Below, piece after piece: positions 24,586 through 34,300 of a stretch of 38,947 nucleotides of DNA (the first letter of the stretch is position 1; each line of letters begins with the position of its first letter). The position numbers and the translations under genes are program-made. The notes beneath the pieces were generated by a model. That model was not told the DNA's origin. It made no database searches and saw only the letters and a list, made by a program, of their open reading frames with translations. The stretch is from Candidatus Latescibacterota bacterium (GTDB taxonomy: Bacteria; Latescibacterota; UBA2968; UBA8231), in contig JAJDYK010000330.1 of NCBI GenBank assembly GCA_022825185.1, positions 1 through 38,947 of the forward strand, written 5' to 3'.

Positions 24586-25757
24586 CGAGCGCCAGCGTCG
24601 AGTGCTCGCACCGCGGCAATGGCCTCGGTAATCCACCTGAGATTGCGCCGGGAAATCATGCCGTAGTTGTAATACGAGAACCGGCGCGCCCCCGCTTCGT
24701 AAATCGCCGCGATGATGTCTCGCATCTGTTCAGCGCTGTCTATGGGATTGTGGCCGTTCAAGCCGCAAATCAACATGGACGGATCGTCCATGCCAGCTAG
24801 GGTCTCCTGCGCCCTTTGGCTGGCTTCCTCCGGCGAGCCGCTGTAGCACAATACATTGACCCAATCGACGATCTGTTCGATGGGTTTGCGGTCTATGCCG
24901 TTATTGTGATAGTTGCCCATGTACAAAAAAGAAACGGGCATTTTTACGGCCTCTTTTACCTCCGTAGCCAGCGACGTCACCACATCCGCACGCATCTTTA
25001 GGTACTCGTTCACCAAAGGCTCGTCGGCGACGAACTCTTCCACGCTGCACTCCGGCGGCCCCTCCTCAAAGATGTCCAAGAGCCACTTTTCCACTTTACC
25101 CTTCAACTCCTCCACATCTATCCCCCTGTCCGCGGCCCGCTGCACACACCCATCGCAAAAACACAGCGACATCAACAGCGATCCCACCGCGCCGAGTTCG
25201 ACCCCCACCTTGGCGTGGTTGCGGAACATGCCAAAGCCCATGTAGTGGAGGGACTCGTACTCGATCATCTGCACACCGCAGTTGGTGGCCAAGTCCAAGC
25301 TCAAGCCCCGTACGTACTCCCGCACCTCGGGATTGGCCGGGCACAGACAACCCGGATAGCGATCCCCGAACACACCGAGCAAGGCGCAGTCAGGATGCTG
25401 CCTCGCCATGTAGTGGTTGTGCAGGGGCACAGTCCACGAAATCAGTTCCAAACCGCGCACACGGCAAGCCTCGGCGATAATCCGCACTGGATCCTGGTCC
25501 CTAGCCATAGGATGCACGTGCGGCTTGATCTTAGTGCCCTGGTACAGCTCGATCTGGGGCTGGAAGTAGATGGCATCCTCGTACCCAGAAAAGAGCTTTT
25601 TGCCGGGTACATGGGTGCGTAGCTCATCGTAGGTGTGATAGACCGTGGATAGGCTGATCGCATCCAGCCCTACCTCTTCCTTGAGGAAGCCGATGACGCG
25701 GTCCACTCCCTCGTCAATCACATCCCAAGGATAGGTCCACATAGTCGTATGAATCAT
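24582..25757 (-). CDS. TIM-barrel protein resembling hypothetical glycoside hydrolases
   Basis: The 391-residue cytosolic protein has a barrel pattern: ISLSTVYHTYDEL, KIKPHVHP, LELISWTVPLHNHYM, LCPANPEVREYVRG, QMIEYESLHYMGFGM and WVNVLCYSGSPEEA. It carries the cysteine-rich segment SLCFCDGCVQRAADRGID, which also occurs in large glycoside-hydrolase-like families (GHL type) where similar 'C.C..C' stretches lie in a loop. The Glu in MIEYESL and Asp in CFCDGC are candidate acidic residues, but no catalytic pair is proven. The ATG is preceded by a GGAG site. It is convergent with the PQQ dehydrogenase and upstream of nothing recognisable. A sugar-related function is a guess from fold and neighbours. 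Confidence 0.5.
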   Translation of the reverse strand: MIHTTMWTYPWDVIDEGVDRVIGFLKEEVGLDAISLSTVYHTYDELRTHVPGKKLFSGYEDAIYFQPQIELYQGTKIKPHVHPMARDQDPVRIIAEACRVRGLELISWTVPLHNHYMARQHPDCALLGVFGDRYPGCLCPANPEVREYVRGLSLDLATNCGVQMIEYESLHYMGFGMFRNHAKVGVELGAVGSLLMSLCFCDGCVQRAADRGIDVEELKGKVEKWLLDIFEEGPPECSVEEFVADEPLVNEYLKMRADVVTSLATEVKEAVKMPVSFLYMGNYHNNGIDRKPIEQIVDWVNVLCYSGSPEEASQRAQETLAGMDDPSMLICGLNGHNPIDSAEQMRDIIAAIYEAGARRFSYYNYGMISRRNLRWITEAIAAVRALDAGAR

Positions 25758-25812
25758 GGTTATAGCTCCTTTTCTGTCGAATAGCTAGCCGTGTCTATTC
25801 TTCTATGTTCAA

Positions 25813-26742
25813 CTAGTCAGGTGCGCCAAACTCCGAGGCTTGCTCCGCCTGCCACACCCGCCAATAGCCCCGCAGACGCCGAGTGAAATCCCGGGGCCGC
25901 TCCAAGTAGATGCGCTCGCCCAGCAGACGCGCCTCGGACTGCTTCCGGGCGCGCACCTCGCCAATCCGCCTTTCCAGAGCCAGCAACGTGGCCGTGGCCC
26001 CGGCTCTAGGGAACTCGGCCAGAACCGTAGTGCGCAATACTGCTAGGTCGTGATCCTGCCCCAACAACTCCCCTAGCTGATCCAGTTCCTCCGCTAGGGA
26101 CTGCATTACCAGCGGCCAGATATGCTCCAGTATCTGGATGTGGTACCACAGGTACTTCACCTGCTTGCGCCAGTCGTGGAATGCTTCGTCGCTGGGCAGT
26201 GCGTAGGCTGCGGCAAAGTCGCGCCGGCCCCGCGCGTATATCCGCTGCACCCCCACCCGAATCCCTCCCCAACCCGGGCGCTGTAGATCCCAATGTTGCA
26301 AGCGATCGCGGGCCTGCACGAGTTCGGCGATCACCTCCTGAACGGCCCGACCGCTGCTATCCGCTTGGCCATAGACCCGGTCGCGGCGCTCCACCAGCCA
26401 CGCCCTCACCCGCTCGAACCGGCTCTTCGGCACATCTTTGCCCAAGAATTCCACCAAACGGTCCAAGGTCTCGACCAGCACCGTGGCGTCGCGCAGCCCT
26501 GAAAGCCGCTGGCCAGCGTCCCGATAACACTGGTTTTCCAAGGCGTACACCTCGTCTCCCAAGTCGCGGCGGACCAAGCGCACCAAGGCCCGCAGGCGCT
26601 TGGTGGCCTTGCGGGCCTCGTGAACGTGCTTGTCTCGTTCCCCGTCTTGGCAGCCGAGGTGATCGAGAGCCTTGCCGATCTGTCCTGCGGCCATCCGCCG
26701 CACCCCTTCGGGTACGCCATCCTGTTTTAGGCGATATTCCAC
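25813..26742 (-). CDS. CHAD-domain protein
   Basis: The 309-residue protein is a CHAD (conserved histidine alpha-helical) domain, an antiparallel helix bundle that binds inorganic polyphosphate. Signatures are VHEARKATKRLRALVRLVRR in the first half, FHDWRKQVKYLWYHIQIL in the second half, LGELLGQDHDLAVL, and the GLRDATVLVETLDRL segment. The paired basic helices with His at VHEARK and FHDWRK are the polyphosphate-binding face. No CYTH (triphosphate tunnel) domain is fused, unlike many CHAD proteins. The start is GTG at 26742, which gives the normal N-terminus EYRLKQDGVPEGVRRMAAGQ. It is divergent from the STAS genes across a 176-base intergenic region. Confidence 0.9.
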   Translation of the reverse strand: MEYRLKQDGVPEGVRRMAAGQIGKALDHLGCQDGERDKHVHEARKATKRLRALVRLVRRDLGDEVYALENQCYRDAGQRLSGLRDATVLVETLDRLVEFLGKDVPKSRFERVRAWLVERRDRVYGQADSSGRAVQEVIAELVQARDRLQHWDLQRPGWGGIRVGVQRIYARGRRDFAAAYALPSDEAFHDWRKQVKYLWYHIQILEHIWPLVMQSLAEELDQLGELLGQDHDLAVLRTTVLAEFPRAGATATLLALERRIGEVRARKQSEARLLGERIYLERPRDFTRRLRGYWRVWQAEQASEFGAPD

Positions 26743-26774
26743 GGTGCTGATTTATTTTTTATCTAATGGTAACG

Positions 26775-26804
26775 TTGCTACATAGGAACCCTTGTTATTA
26801 TAAT
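26775..26804 (+). promoter_or_regulatory. Candidate sigma-70 promoter for the first STAS gene
   Basis: TTGCTA (26775-26780, 4/6 to the -35) and TATAAT (26799-26804, perfect -10) are separated by 18 bases. It would leave an untranslated leader of about 108 bases before the ATG at 26919. The leader includes a short hairpin (TTTCA/TGAAA). The -10 sits in a palindromic ATTATAAT, so a minus-strand promoter for the CHAD gene is possible, but I see no -35 for that direction. Confidence 0.5.
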
Positions 26805-26918
26805 AGAAATCCTAGGGCGATCCGGGAATTTTTTCTGCTCGCAAACCACGCTTTCAGGGTTTGAAACTGTGGGCAGGTGGGGCTGCGCTTATAGCCATAA
26901 AAAAAGAGGTAAATTCAA

Positions 26919-27266
26919 ATGAGCGTACAAGTTAAGTGGGAACGGAAAGACGGCATCTTGATAGCGATGCTCATTGGTCATATCGACAGTAGCAACGCCG
27001 ATAGATTCCAGCGCATCGTAGAATCGGGAATTGATTCGGAAGATCGTGCTCTGATCTTAGATTTTGAGCGCGTATTCTTCATCAGCAGCGCAGGGCTGCG
27101 GATTAGTCTAGTAATTTCCAGAAAATTCAACGACTCGGGCAAGAAATTTGGCATTTGCACCCTCTCTGATCCAATCCGCAATGTCCTCGCAATCAGCGGC
27201 TTTGATCAGATCATCCCGATTTATGACTCTCGGGCCGCGGCAATCAACGCATTCGAAAACAGTTAA
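26919..27266 (+). CDS. STAS-domain protein, anti-sigma factor antagonist type
   Basis: The 115-residue protein is a single STAS domain of the SpoIIAA/RsbV kind: ILIAMLIGHIDSSNADRFQ, then LILDFERVFFISSAGLR and FGICTLSDPIRNVL, ending ISGFDQIIPIYDSRAAAI. Ser57 in ISSAGLR aligns with the phosphorylated serine of SpoIIAA. Such proteins, when unphosphorylated, capture an anti-sigma kinase and free its sigma factor. No kinase, phosphatase or sigma factor is in the window. It is about 58% identical to the next STAS gene by hand count over 115 ungapped positions. The two genes also share similar leader sequences just before the ATG. Confidence 0.88.
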   Translation: MSVQVKWERKDGILIAMLIGHIDSSNADRFQRIVESGIDSEDRALILDFERVFFISSAGLRISLVISRKFNDSGKKFGICTLSDPIRNVLAISGFDQIIPIYDSRAAAINAFENS

Positions 27267-27479
27267 GCTGCTTCTCGTTTTCGGGTAATCGAGCTACGCT
27301 TCTGAGCACGCCAGAGCAGGCAAAACGAGACCAAGACCGCAAAGCTGATTGACCGCTGGGAAGGATTCTTTAACTTTCAGGGCTATTTGCAGCAGTAGTC
27401 ATGGCCCAACGCGGCAATTATTGGTCGTAAGGCCCATCGGCCGAAACGTATGAGGCGATTTTAAAGGAGACAGATTCAA

Positions 27480-27827
27480 ATGGGATTCGATGTCAAGTGG
27501 GAGCGCATACAGGGTATCCTGATCGCGATAATTCTCGGTCGTATCGACAGCAGCAACGCCGATGAATTTCAAAGTGTCTTGGAGGCTGAAATAAATTCCG
27601 CCGACCAAGCCTTGCTCTTGGACTTTGAGCGCGTTTCCTATATCAGCAGCGCCGGGCTTCGGGTTGGCCTGATAATGGCTAAGCAGTTCAAGGCACCGAG
27701 CAAGCAATTTGGCATTTGCTCACTCTCCGATTCGGTGCGCGAGGTCGTCGTCGCCAGCGGATTCGATGAGATCATTCCGATTTACGAGTCGCGGGATGCG
27801 GCAATTGGCGAATTTAAGAAGAATTAA
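27480..27827 (+). CDS. Second STAS-domain protein, tandem duplicate
   Basis: The 115-residue protein is a full-length STAS domain with ILGRIDSSNADEFQ, LLLDFERVSYISSAGLR (Ser57 as candidate phosphorylation site), FGICSLSDSVREVV and SGFDEIIPIYESR. It aligns with its neighbour without gaps, so the pair came from a tandem duplication. AAAGGAG precedes the ATG, followed by ATTCAA just as in the first copy. The acidic residues D/E differ mainly at the surface, suggesting different partners. The 213 bases between the copies hold no gene; they contain a 9-base inverted repeat (27273-27281 with 27322-27330) that could fold as mRNA structure. Confidence 0.88.
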   Translation: MGFDVKWERIQGILIAIILGRIDSSNADEFQSVLEAEINSADQALLLDFERVSYISSAGLRVGLIMAKQFKAPSKQFGICSLSDSVREVVVASGFDEIIPIYESRDAAIGEFKKN

Positions 27828-27872
27828 GCAGACCCCTATCCCAACAACCACTTCACACGAGGAGTAACAAAG

Positions 27873-28157
27873 ATGAGCGACATCAACAACGAAGAAAAAA
27901 TTGGACAGATTAGAAGCTCAGTCGATTTAAATGTCTTAGGGGATAACATCTTGGACATTGCTGATTTCACCGTTGAGAAATACGAGTTTAGGACTGACAG
28001 CACCCTCTCTCCCGAGATGCGCGCAGAAGCAGTCGAGAAGATAAAGGACGTATTGTGGAAGAGAGTTGAGGAAATGAGATTGCGGCGCAAGCAAATTCTG
28101 GAAACGATGTTCAACTTAGCGGAAGTGACGCTCAATGAAGTAGTCGATAAGAAGTAA
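27873..28157 (+). CDS. Small alpha-helical protein of unknown function
   Basis: The 94-residue protein is acidic at the start (MSDINNEEKIGQIRSS) and mostly helical, with a charged segment MRAEAVEKIKDVLWKRVEEMRLRR that looks amphipathic or coiled. It has no cysteine, signal peptide or membrane segment. GAGGAG lies before the ATG. It follows the second STAS gene by 45 bases, so it is probably cotranscribed. I do not recognise it. By position it could be a partner or regulator of the STAS proteins, but nothing in the sequence proves this. Confidence 0.6.
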   Translation: MSDINNEEKIGQIRSSVDLNVLGDNILDIADFTVEKYEFRTDSTLSPEMRAEAVEKIKDVLWKRVEEMRLRRKQILETMFNLAEVTLNEVVDKK

Positions 28158-28173
28158 CAGCGTTTATTTCCCT

Positions 28174-28295
28174 AAGAAGCCTTTTTAAAATTCCGAGTAC
28201 GCCCCGAGCGCGAGCGCATATCCGCCGACTTCAGGCGGTGCAAAAGCGACGTGTAAGGCGGGTGTAGTCCACTAGGAGTTTTAAGAAGGCTTTTG
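28174..28295. repeat. Inverted repeat flanking the leader of the PKS gene
   Basis: The arms are 28174-28190 and 28279-28295. Each has a core AAGCCTT/AAGGCTT-like sequence and ends in TTTTAA or TTAAAA; 14 of 17 positions are complementary. They flank 88 bases that contain a perfect five-pair hairpin. The element occupies most of the 169-base gap between the small helical gene and the PKS and could fold in RNA or mark a mobile-element scar. No transposase or duplicated target is visible. Confidence 0.45.
28222..28238 (+). promoter_or_regulatory. Small GC-rich hairpin in the PKS leader
   Basis: CCGCC, a seven-base loop and GGCGG form a perfect five-pair stem. No T-run follows, so it is not a convincing terminator; an RNA leader element or a chance structure are both possible. 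Confidence 0.3.
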
Positions 28296-28326
28296 CGTTA
28301 TATATCGTCGAGGAGATACCCGAAAA

Positions 28327-31300
28327 ATGAATTCACCATACTCCGAAGATGCCATTGCCATCGTAGGATACAGCTATCGCATGCCAGGCGGCATCGACAC
28401 CGACGACGATTTCTGGCGGCTGCTCAGCGAACGCGAAATCGTGCAGGAACCCGTAACCAACCGCTACGGCAGGGGCTACCGGCCAATCGGCGACTTCTCA
28501 GGTCCGGGCCGCTTCGCCAGTCCCTACGAGGGACTAATCCGCGAGGATGGAGAAAAGAGCTTCGATCGCAGTCTCTTCGGGATGTCGCACCACGAAATGC
28601 TGTCAGCCGATCCGCACGTGCGGATGCTGTTGACCTGCACCTATGAGACCTGCGAGCGGGTCGGCTGGGATTTGCAGTCGTTGCGCAACAGCCGCACGGG
28701 CGTGTTCATCGGCGCGCAAGTTCCAGCGACGGCCAACTGGCGACGGCCGCTCGGGGCAACTGAGTTTTCCATCGCCAGCATCAGCGTGGCCATGCTGGCC
28801 AACCGCATCTCCTACCATTTCAACTTGATGGGGCCGTCGCTCGCCTGCTGCACGGCTTGTTCCGCTAGCTTGACGGCGTTGCACACGGCGATAAACGCGC
28901 TGCACTCCGGCGACTGCGACCAAGCCTTCCTCGGATCGGCCAATTACCTCGGATCGGCCCGGCTCAGCACAGGCTTCAATGCGTTGGGCGTGATCAGTTC
29001 GGACGGGAAGTGCCACTCCTTCGACGCGGAAGCCAATGGGTACATGCGCTCGGAAGGGGCGTTTGTCTTCGCGCTCAAACCCCTAGCTGCGGCCGAACGG
29101 GACGGGGACCCCATCCACGCCGTAGTAGAGGCGACTGCGGTCAATTCGGCCGGTGCCGCCGATGGCAGCACCGGTCTAGCGCAAGGGCGGTACATTACCG
29201 CACCCACTCGTCACGCACAGGTGGAGTTGATGCGCACCGCCTGTACCCGTGCGGGCCGCACGCCGCAGGAGTTCGACTATATCGAAGCCCATGCCACCGG
29301 CACCGTAGTCGGCGACCGCATCGAGGGTAACGCCATCGCCGCAGCGTTCGGCGGCGGCGAGCGCGATGTGCCGCTGCGGGTTTCGGGCGTCAAGAGCAAC
29401 GTGGGTCACATGGAAGCTGCCGCGTTCAGTTGCGCCTTGCTCAAGGTCGTACTGATGATGCAGCGGCGCACCTTCGCGCCGGTGTCGAAGAACTACCTAG
29501 TGCCGAATCCGGAAATCGACTTCGAAAGTTGCCCGATGCAGGTGCAGACCGACTGCGAACCGTTCCCCGACCACCCGGTGGTAGTCGGCATCAACTCGTT
29601 CGGTTTTGGCGGGTCCAACGGGCACTGCGTGGTGCGCGAATACCGCCCCGAGCAACCCCGGATCTGGTCGGTGCCGCTGGCAACGGAGTCCGGCTTCATG
29701 ATCCCCCTATCGGCGCGCACGTCCGGCGCGCTAGAAAAGAGCGCGCAACAGCTAGGGGAAACGCTCGCTGAGCAAGAGCTGGACCTCTATGCGCTAGCGG
29801 GCAATCTCAGCCGTCGCCGCACCCACTTCGCCGCGCGTACCTCGTTTGCAGTGCGCACCCAACAGGAACTGATTGAGGCACTAAAGGGCTTTGCCGAAGA
29901 TCCAACGCCCATAGCCACGGTCGATGAGGGGGAGCGGCGGATCGCTATGGTATTTTCCGGCCAAGGTACGCAGTGGGCCGGTTGCGGCCGCGCCCTCTAC
30001 GACGCTGACCCGGTTTTCCGCCGCGTTATTGATACCATTGAGGAACACTGGCGGGAGCACTCGGATATCTCGCTGCGCGAGGCCTGTTTCTCCGCCCCCC
30101 AAGAGGCACTCAATGAGGTCCAGCTAGCCCAGCCCGTCATCTTCATGATCCAGTGCGCCCTAGTGGAATTGTTTAAGACTTGGGGAGTCTATCCAGACTG
30201 CGTCGTCGGCCATAGTTCCGGCGAAGTAGCCGCTGCTTATGCCTGCGGGGCACTGTCCCTAGCGGAGGCGACGCACCTAGTTTTCCATCGCGCCACATTG
30301 CAGCAGCGCAGGGCCGGTTCCGGTCGCATGTTGGCCATCGGCCTCGACCGGCCGGGCTTGGAGGAACTGCTCGACGCGTTGCAGATTCCCTTTCGGCCCG
30401 AAAACGACCGGGCAACGCAGGTCGAGATCGCCTGCGAGAACGCACCGGCCAGCACCGTCATTTGCGGCAAGGAGACCGATTTACAGCCCATCGTAGAAGA
30501 ATTGGAGCGGCGCAACCTGCAGAACCGACTGATTCCGGGCAATATCGCCTTCCATTCCAGCGCCATGGACCCGCTCAAAGACGACGCACTGACAGCCCTG
30601 TCCTTCCTGAACGATTGCAACTTCGATGCCGACATCCCACTCGTTTCCTCAGTAACCGGCGAGCAAACAGAGCAGCTAGACAGTGCCTACTGGTGGGCGA
30701 ATATCCGCCAGCCCGTGCGGTTCGCCGCGGCGATGGAAACCATCATGCGGGATTATCGGCCCGATGTCGTCCTCGAAATCGCGCCGCACAGCGCCTTGCA
30801 ACCTACCATCGCCCAGTGCTTGGAAGGCAATGCGCAGGAAGCGGCCTGCATTCCGACGCTCATGCGCGACTCCGACATCTGCCTCGGCTTCCAGGAAGCC
30901 CTAGGAGCGCTATTCAGAGCCGGAGTAGAACTGGACTTCGCCGCGCAGTATCCGCGTCCCGAACCGATTGCCCACCTGCTGCCCGGCTATCCGCGCGACG
31001 ATCAGGGGGAGGCCGACGAGATGAGCGACGACGAGATGTTCCTCAATCTGGGCGAGTACGCCCACGGCCCGCTGATCGGACATCAGGTGCCGTGCGAACA
31101 CCTGCTGTTCGAAGCGCGGCTGTCAGAGCGAGACTTTCCCTGGCTGGCAGAACACCGCGTGCATCACGCCTCGATCATGCCGGCGGCTGGGTACATCGAA
31201 TTGCTCCTGCAGGCGTTCGAGGGCGTTCCACTGCATGTCGAAACGCTCGAATTCCTCCAGCCGTGTCCGATCCCCAAGACGCCGGTGCGGCTGCATACCG

Positions 31301-34300
31301 AGTTGTTTCCGGTCGCCAACGCGCCGGACGAATTCACCTTCACCATCTCGTCCCGCTCCTACGAAACCGAGGCACACAGCGAATTGCACTCTCGCGGCAA
31401 GGTGCGCCTAGTGAGCAGCGACCACCCAGTAAACGCGCCGCTACGCCTATCAGATATCGACACCACTCCGTTCGAGCCTTACTACTTCGTGGGCGAAAGC
31501 GATTTCTACGAGCGCGTGGATGCCAGCCTCGGCGAGACCTTCCAGTACGGTCCTTATTTCCAGAACATCCAGCGCGTTCTAGCCGACAACAGCACGGGAG
31601 ACTATCTGTTCGACGTCGAGATGGATGAGCAGTTATGGACAACGGGTCGCGAGGAGGGGTACGTCGCCAACCCCGCGTTGCTCGACGGCGGGTTGCAGAT
31701 CTTCCTCTATCATTTGCTGCGCGCAACGGACATCTTCGCCCTCCCGCAGCGCGCCCAAGGTGTGACATTTCTGCGTCCGCCGACCGGACCGCGTCTCACC
31801 TGCCACGTGAAGAAAGACCCCGATTGGGCGGACGTGAACGAACTGGGGCAGTTCACGGAGCGGCGCGGTGAGCGCTCCGGAGGCAGCATCCGTTTCTACG
31901 ACGGTGACACGGGCGACCTAATTTTGTGTATTGACGCATACGTCTCCTTCAATTCCAACCCGCGCTGGAACGACCTGCCGCACAGCAAGCACGTCGTCGC
32001 CTGGCAGCCCAAGTTCGTCGCGGACGCGCAGTCTTTCCTGCACCGCCTGCCGGATGGCGAAATCGAGCCTGCGGCGTTGATCGCCGCCCTTGAGCAGCCC
32101 AGTGACGGCCACCGCTACGCCTGCCACGTCGTCGAATTCGCGGGCGGATGTCCCCCTGAGCAAACCATCCTCAACAAGTGCCTCGACTACCTTGGTAGCG
32201 CCGATGCGCAGACGGAGTTCTGGCTGGTCGGCAATACGCAGGAGCAGACACGCGCCCACTACGACGCATTCCACAGCCACGATGCCGCCCTGCGCTTTGC
32301 ATGTCTTGATCTCGCCACAGAGCAAACACCGGAACTGGATACCGGTCTGCTGCGGCCCCACGCCGCCGAAATTCTCCTGCTCCATGGAGACTCCGCGAAA
32401 CTGGGGAAGGAGCAATGGCACCTGCTGCGCCGCCTCGTGATCCCCGGCGGCCTAGCACTAGTCGCGCATGCCGAAAGCGAAGCAATTGAACCAGACGCCG
32501 GCTGGACTACAGTACACATCGGCCAGCAAACCACCTTACTACAGGCACCACACACCGTCGAGAACGCCCCCGAACCGCAACAACTACCTAGCCCCCGCTG
32601 GGTAATCGGCGAACCAGACAGCCTGTCGGATCAGTGGCTGGCGCTCCTCGACTCGCCCGAGACGTCCGCCATCCCCTTTGCGAACCTGGCGGACGACCGC
32701 ATCAATGCACTTGCCGACTGGCCCGCGGCGGCTGATGTGCAGGCCATCGACATCTTCTGCGGCGCTGACCCGCACGACCCGACCGGCGAAAAGCTGACGG
32801 CTCGCCTGGTCGCCTTCGTCAAGGCACTGATCCCTTTCCGGGTGGAACAGGCGCGCTGCTCCTGCCGTTTGACCGTGGTGACGCGACGTGCCGCGTTTGA
32901 GGTGGAGGATCCCCGTGCGGGTGCCGTGTGGGGAGCGGTCCGCAGCATAGGACAAGAGATCGCCGCGGACGTAGGCACGGAGGCGCATATTGATTTCCGT
33001 CTGGTCGATCTGGACGCCCCAGAGGACCTGCAGACGCTCGCCTATCTCGGTGCATGCGACCTGCGCGAGCGCGAGCTGGCAGTGCGTCACAAACAGGTAT
33101 GGACGCCGCGATTGATCAGTATCCGGGAGCGGTCTTCGCTTGTGCCGGCTGACAAGGAGACCCCGTACCGGCTGGTTCTGGATAATGCGGGACAGATCGG
33201 CGGCCTGCAGGTGAAGACTTACCAACCCGCGTCCCTAGGACCACACGATGTAGAAATCGACGTGGCGGCCGCTGCACTCAACTTCCGCGACGTCATGGTT
33301 ACGCTGGGTTTGCTGCCGGCCCTGTCCTACGAACGCTCGGCGCTGGGCCGCACGGTGGGGATGGAGGCCAGCGGAATCGTCCGCCGCGTCGGCCATGCCG
33401 TGCGCGCGTGTCGCGTCGGCGATGCCGTGGCCTTTACCCAGGGCGGGTGCATCACCAATCGCGCCGTAGTCAACGAGCACTTGGTGTTCGCCAAACCCGC
33501 ATCCCTGAGCATGGAGGAGGCCGCTTCGGTACTGTCGGTTTACGTCACCGCGTACTATTCGCTGATTCATCTGGCCCGCCTGCGCAAGGGCCAGCGCGTC
33601 CTCATCCATTCCGCCATGGGCGGCGTCGGCCAAGCGGCCATCGCTCTGGCCAGGCACGAGGGAGCGGAGATCTATGCCACGGCCGGTAGTGAGAGCAAGC
33701 GAGAGCAACTGCTCGCGCTAGGCGTGCGCGCGGCCTTCGATTCGCACAGCTACGACTGGTACGACGAACTGATGGCGGCGACCGGCGGCGAGGGAGTAGA
33801 TGTGGTACTGAACTCTCTCGCCGGTCGCCACATCACCCTGTGTCTAGAGGCGCTGCGGCCGGGCGGTTGGCACTGCGAGATCGGCAAGGTCGATATCTAC
33901 TCCGACAACGCGCTCAGCCTGAGCGTCTTCCGCAAAAATCTGCGCTTTGCAGCAATCGACATCGACCGCATGATGAGCGACGACCCAGTGCTGGCGCACG
34001 AGCTCTCGCAGGAGTGCATGAACCTGCTGGAGCAAGGTGCCGTGCCGCCGTTGCCGATTACCTCCTTTCCCTACCGCGACTATGCCCAAGCGCTGCGCTT
34101 GATGACCACCGGCCAGCACACCGGCAAACTGGTCCTGCAGGCACCGGAGGAACCGAGCGATCACTCACTCCCGATTGTCGATCTGCGCCCATTCCTCGAC
34201 CCCGACGCGACCTACTTGGTCACCGGCGGGATGGGCGGATTCGGCAAGCTATTGCTGCCCTATCTGGCGTCCGCTGGTGCGCGTCATCTCACCTTGCTAG

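Noticed and set aside
30462..31628. 388-codon open frame inside the PKS gene in another frame
   Set aside because: Arg/Pro/Ala-rich translation, a typical shadow of high-GC coding sequence; the PKS frame has all the domain motifs.
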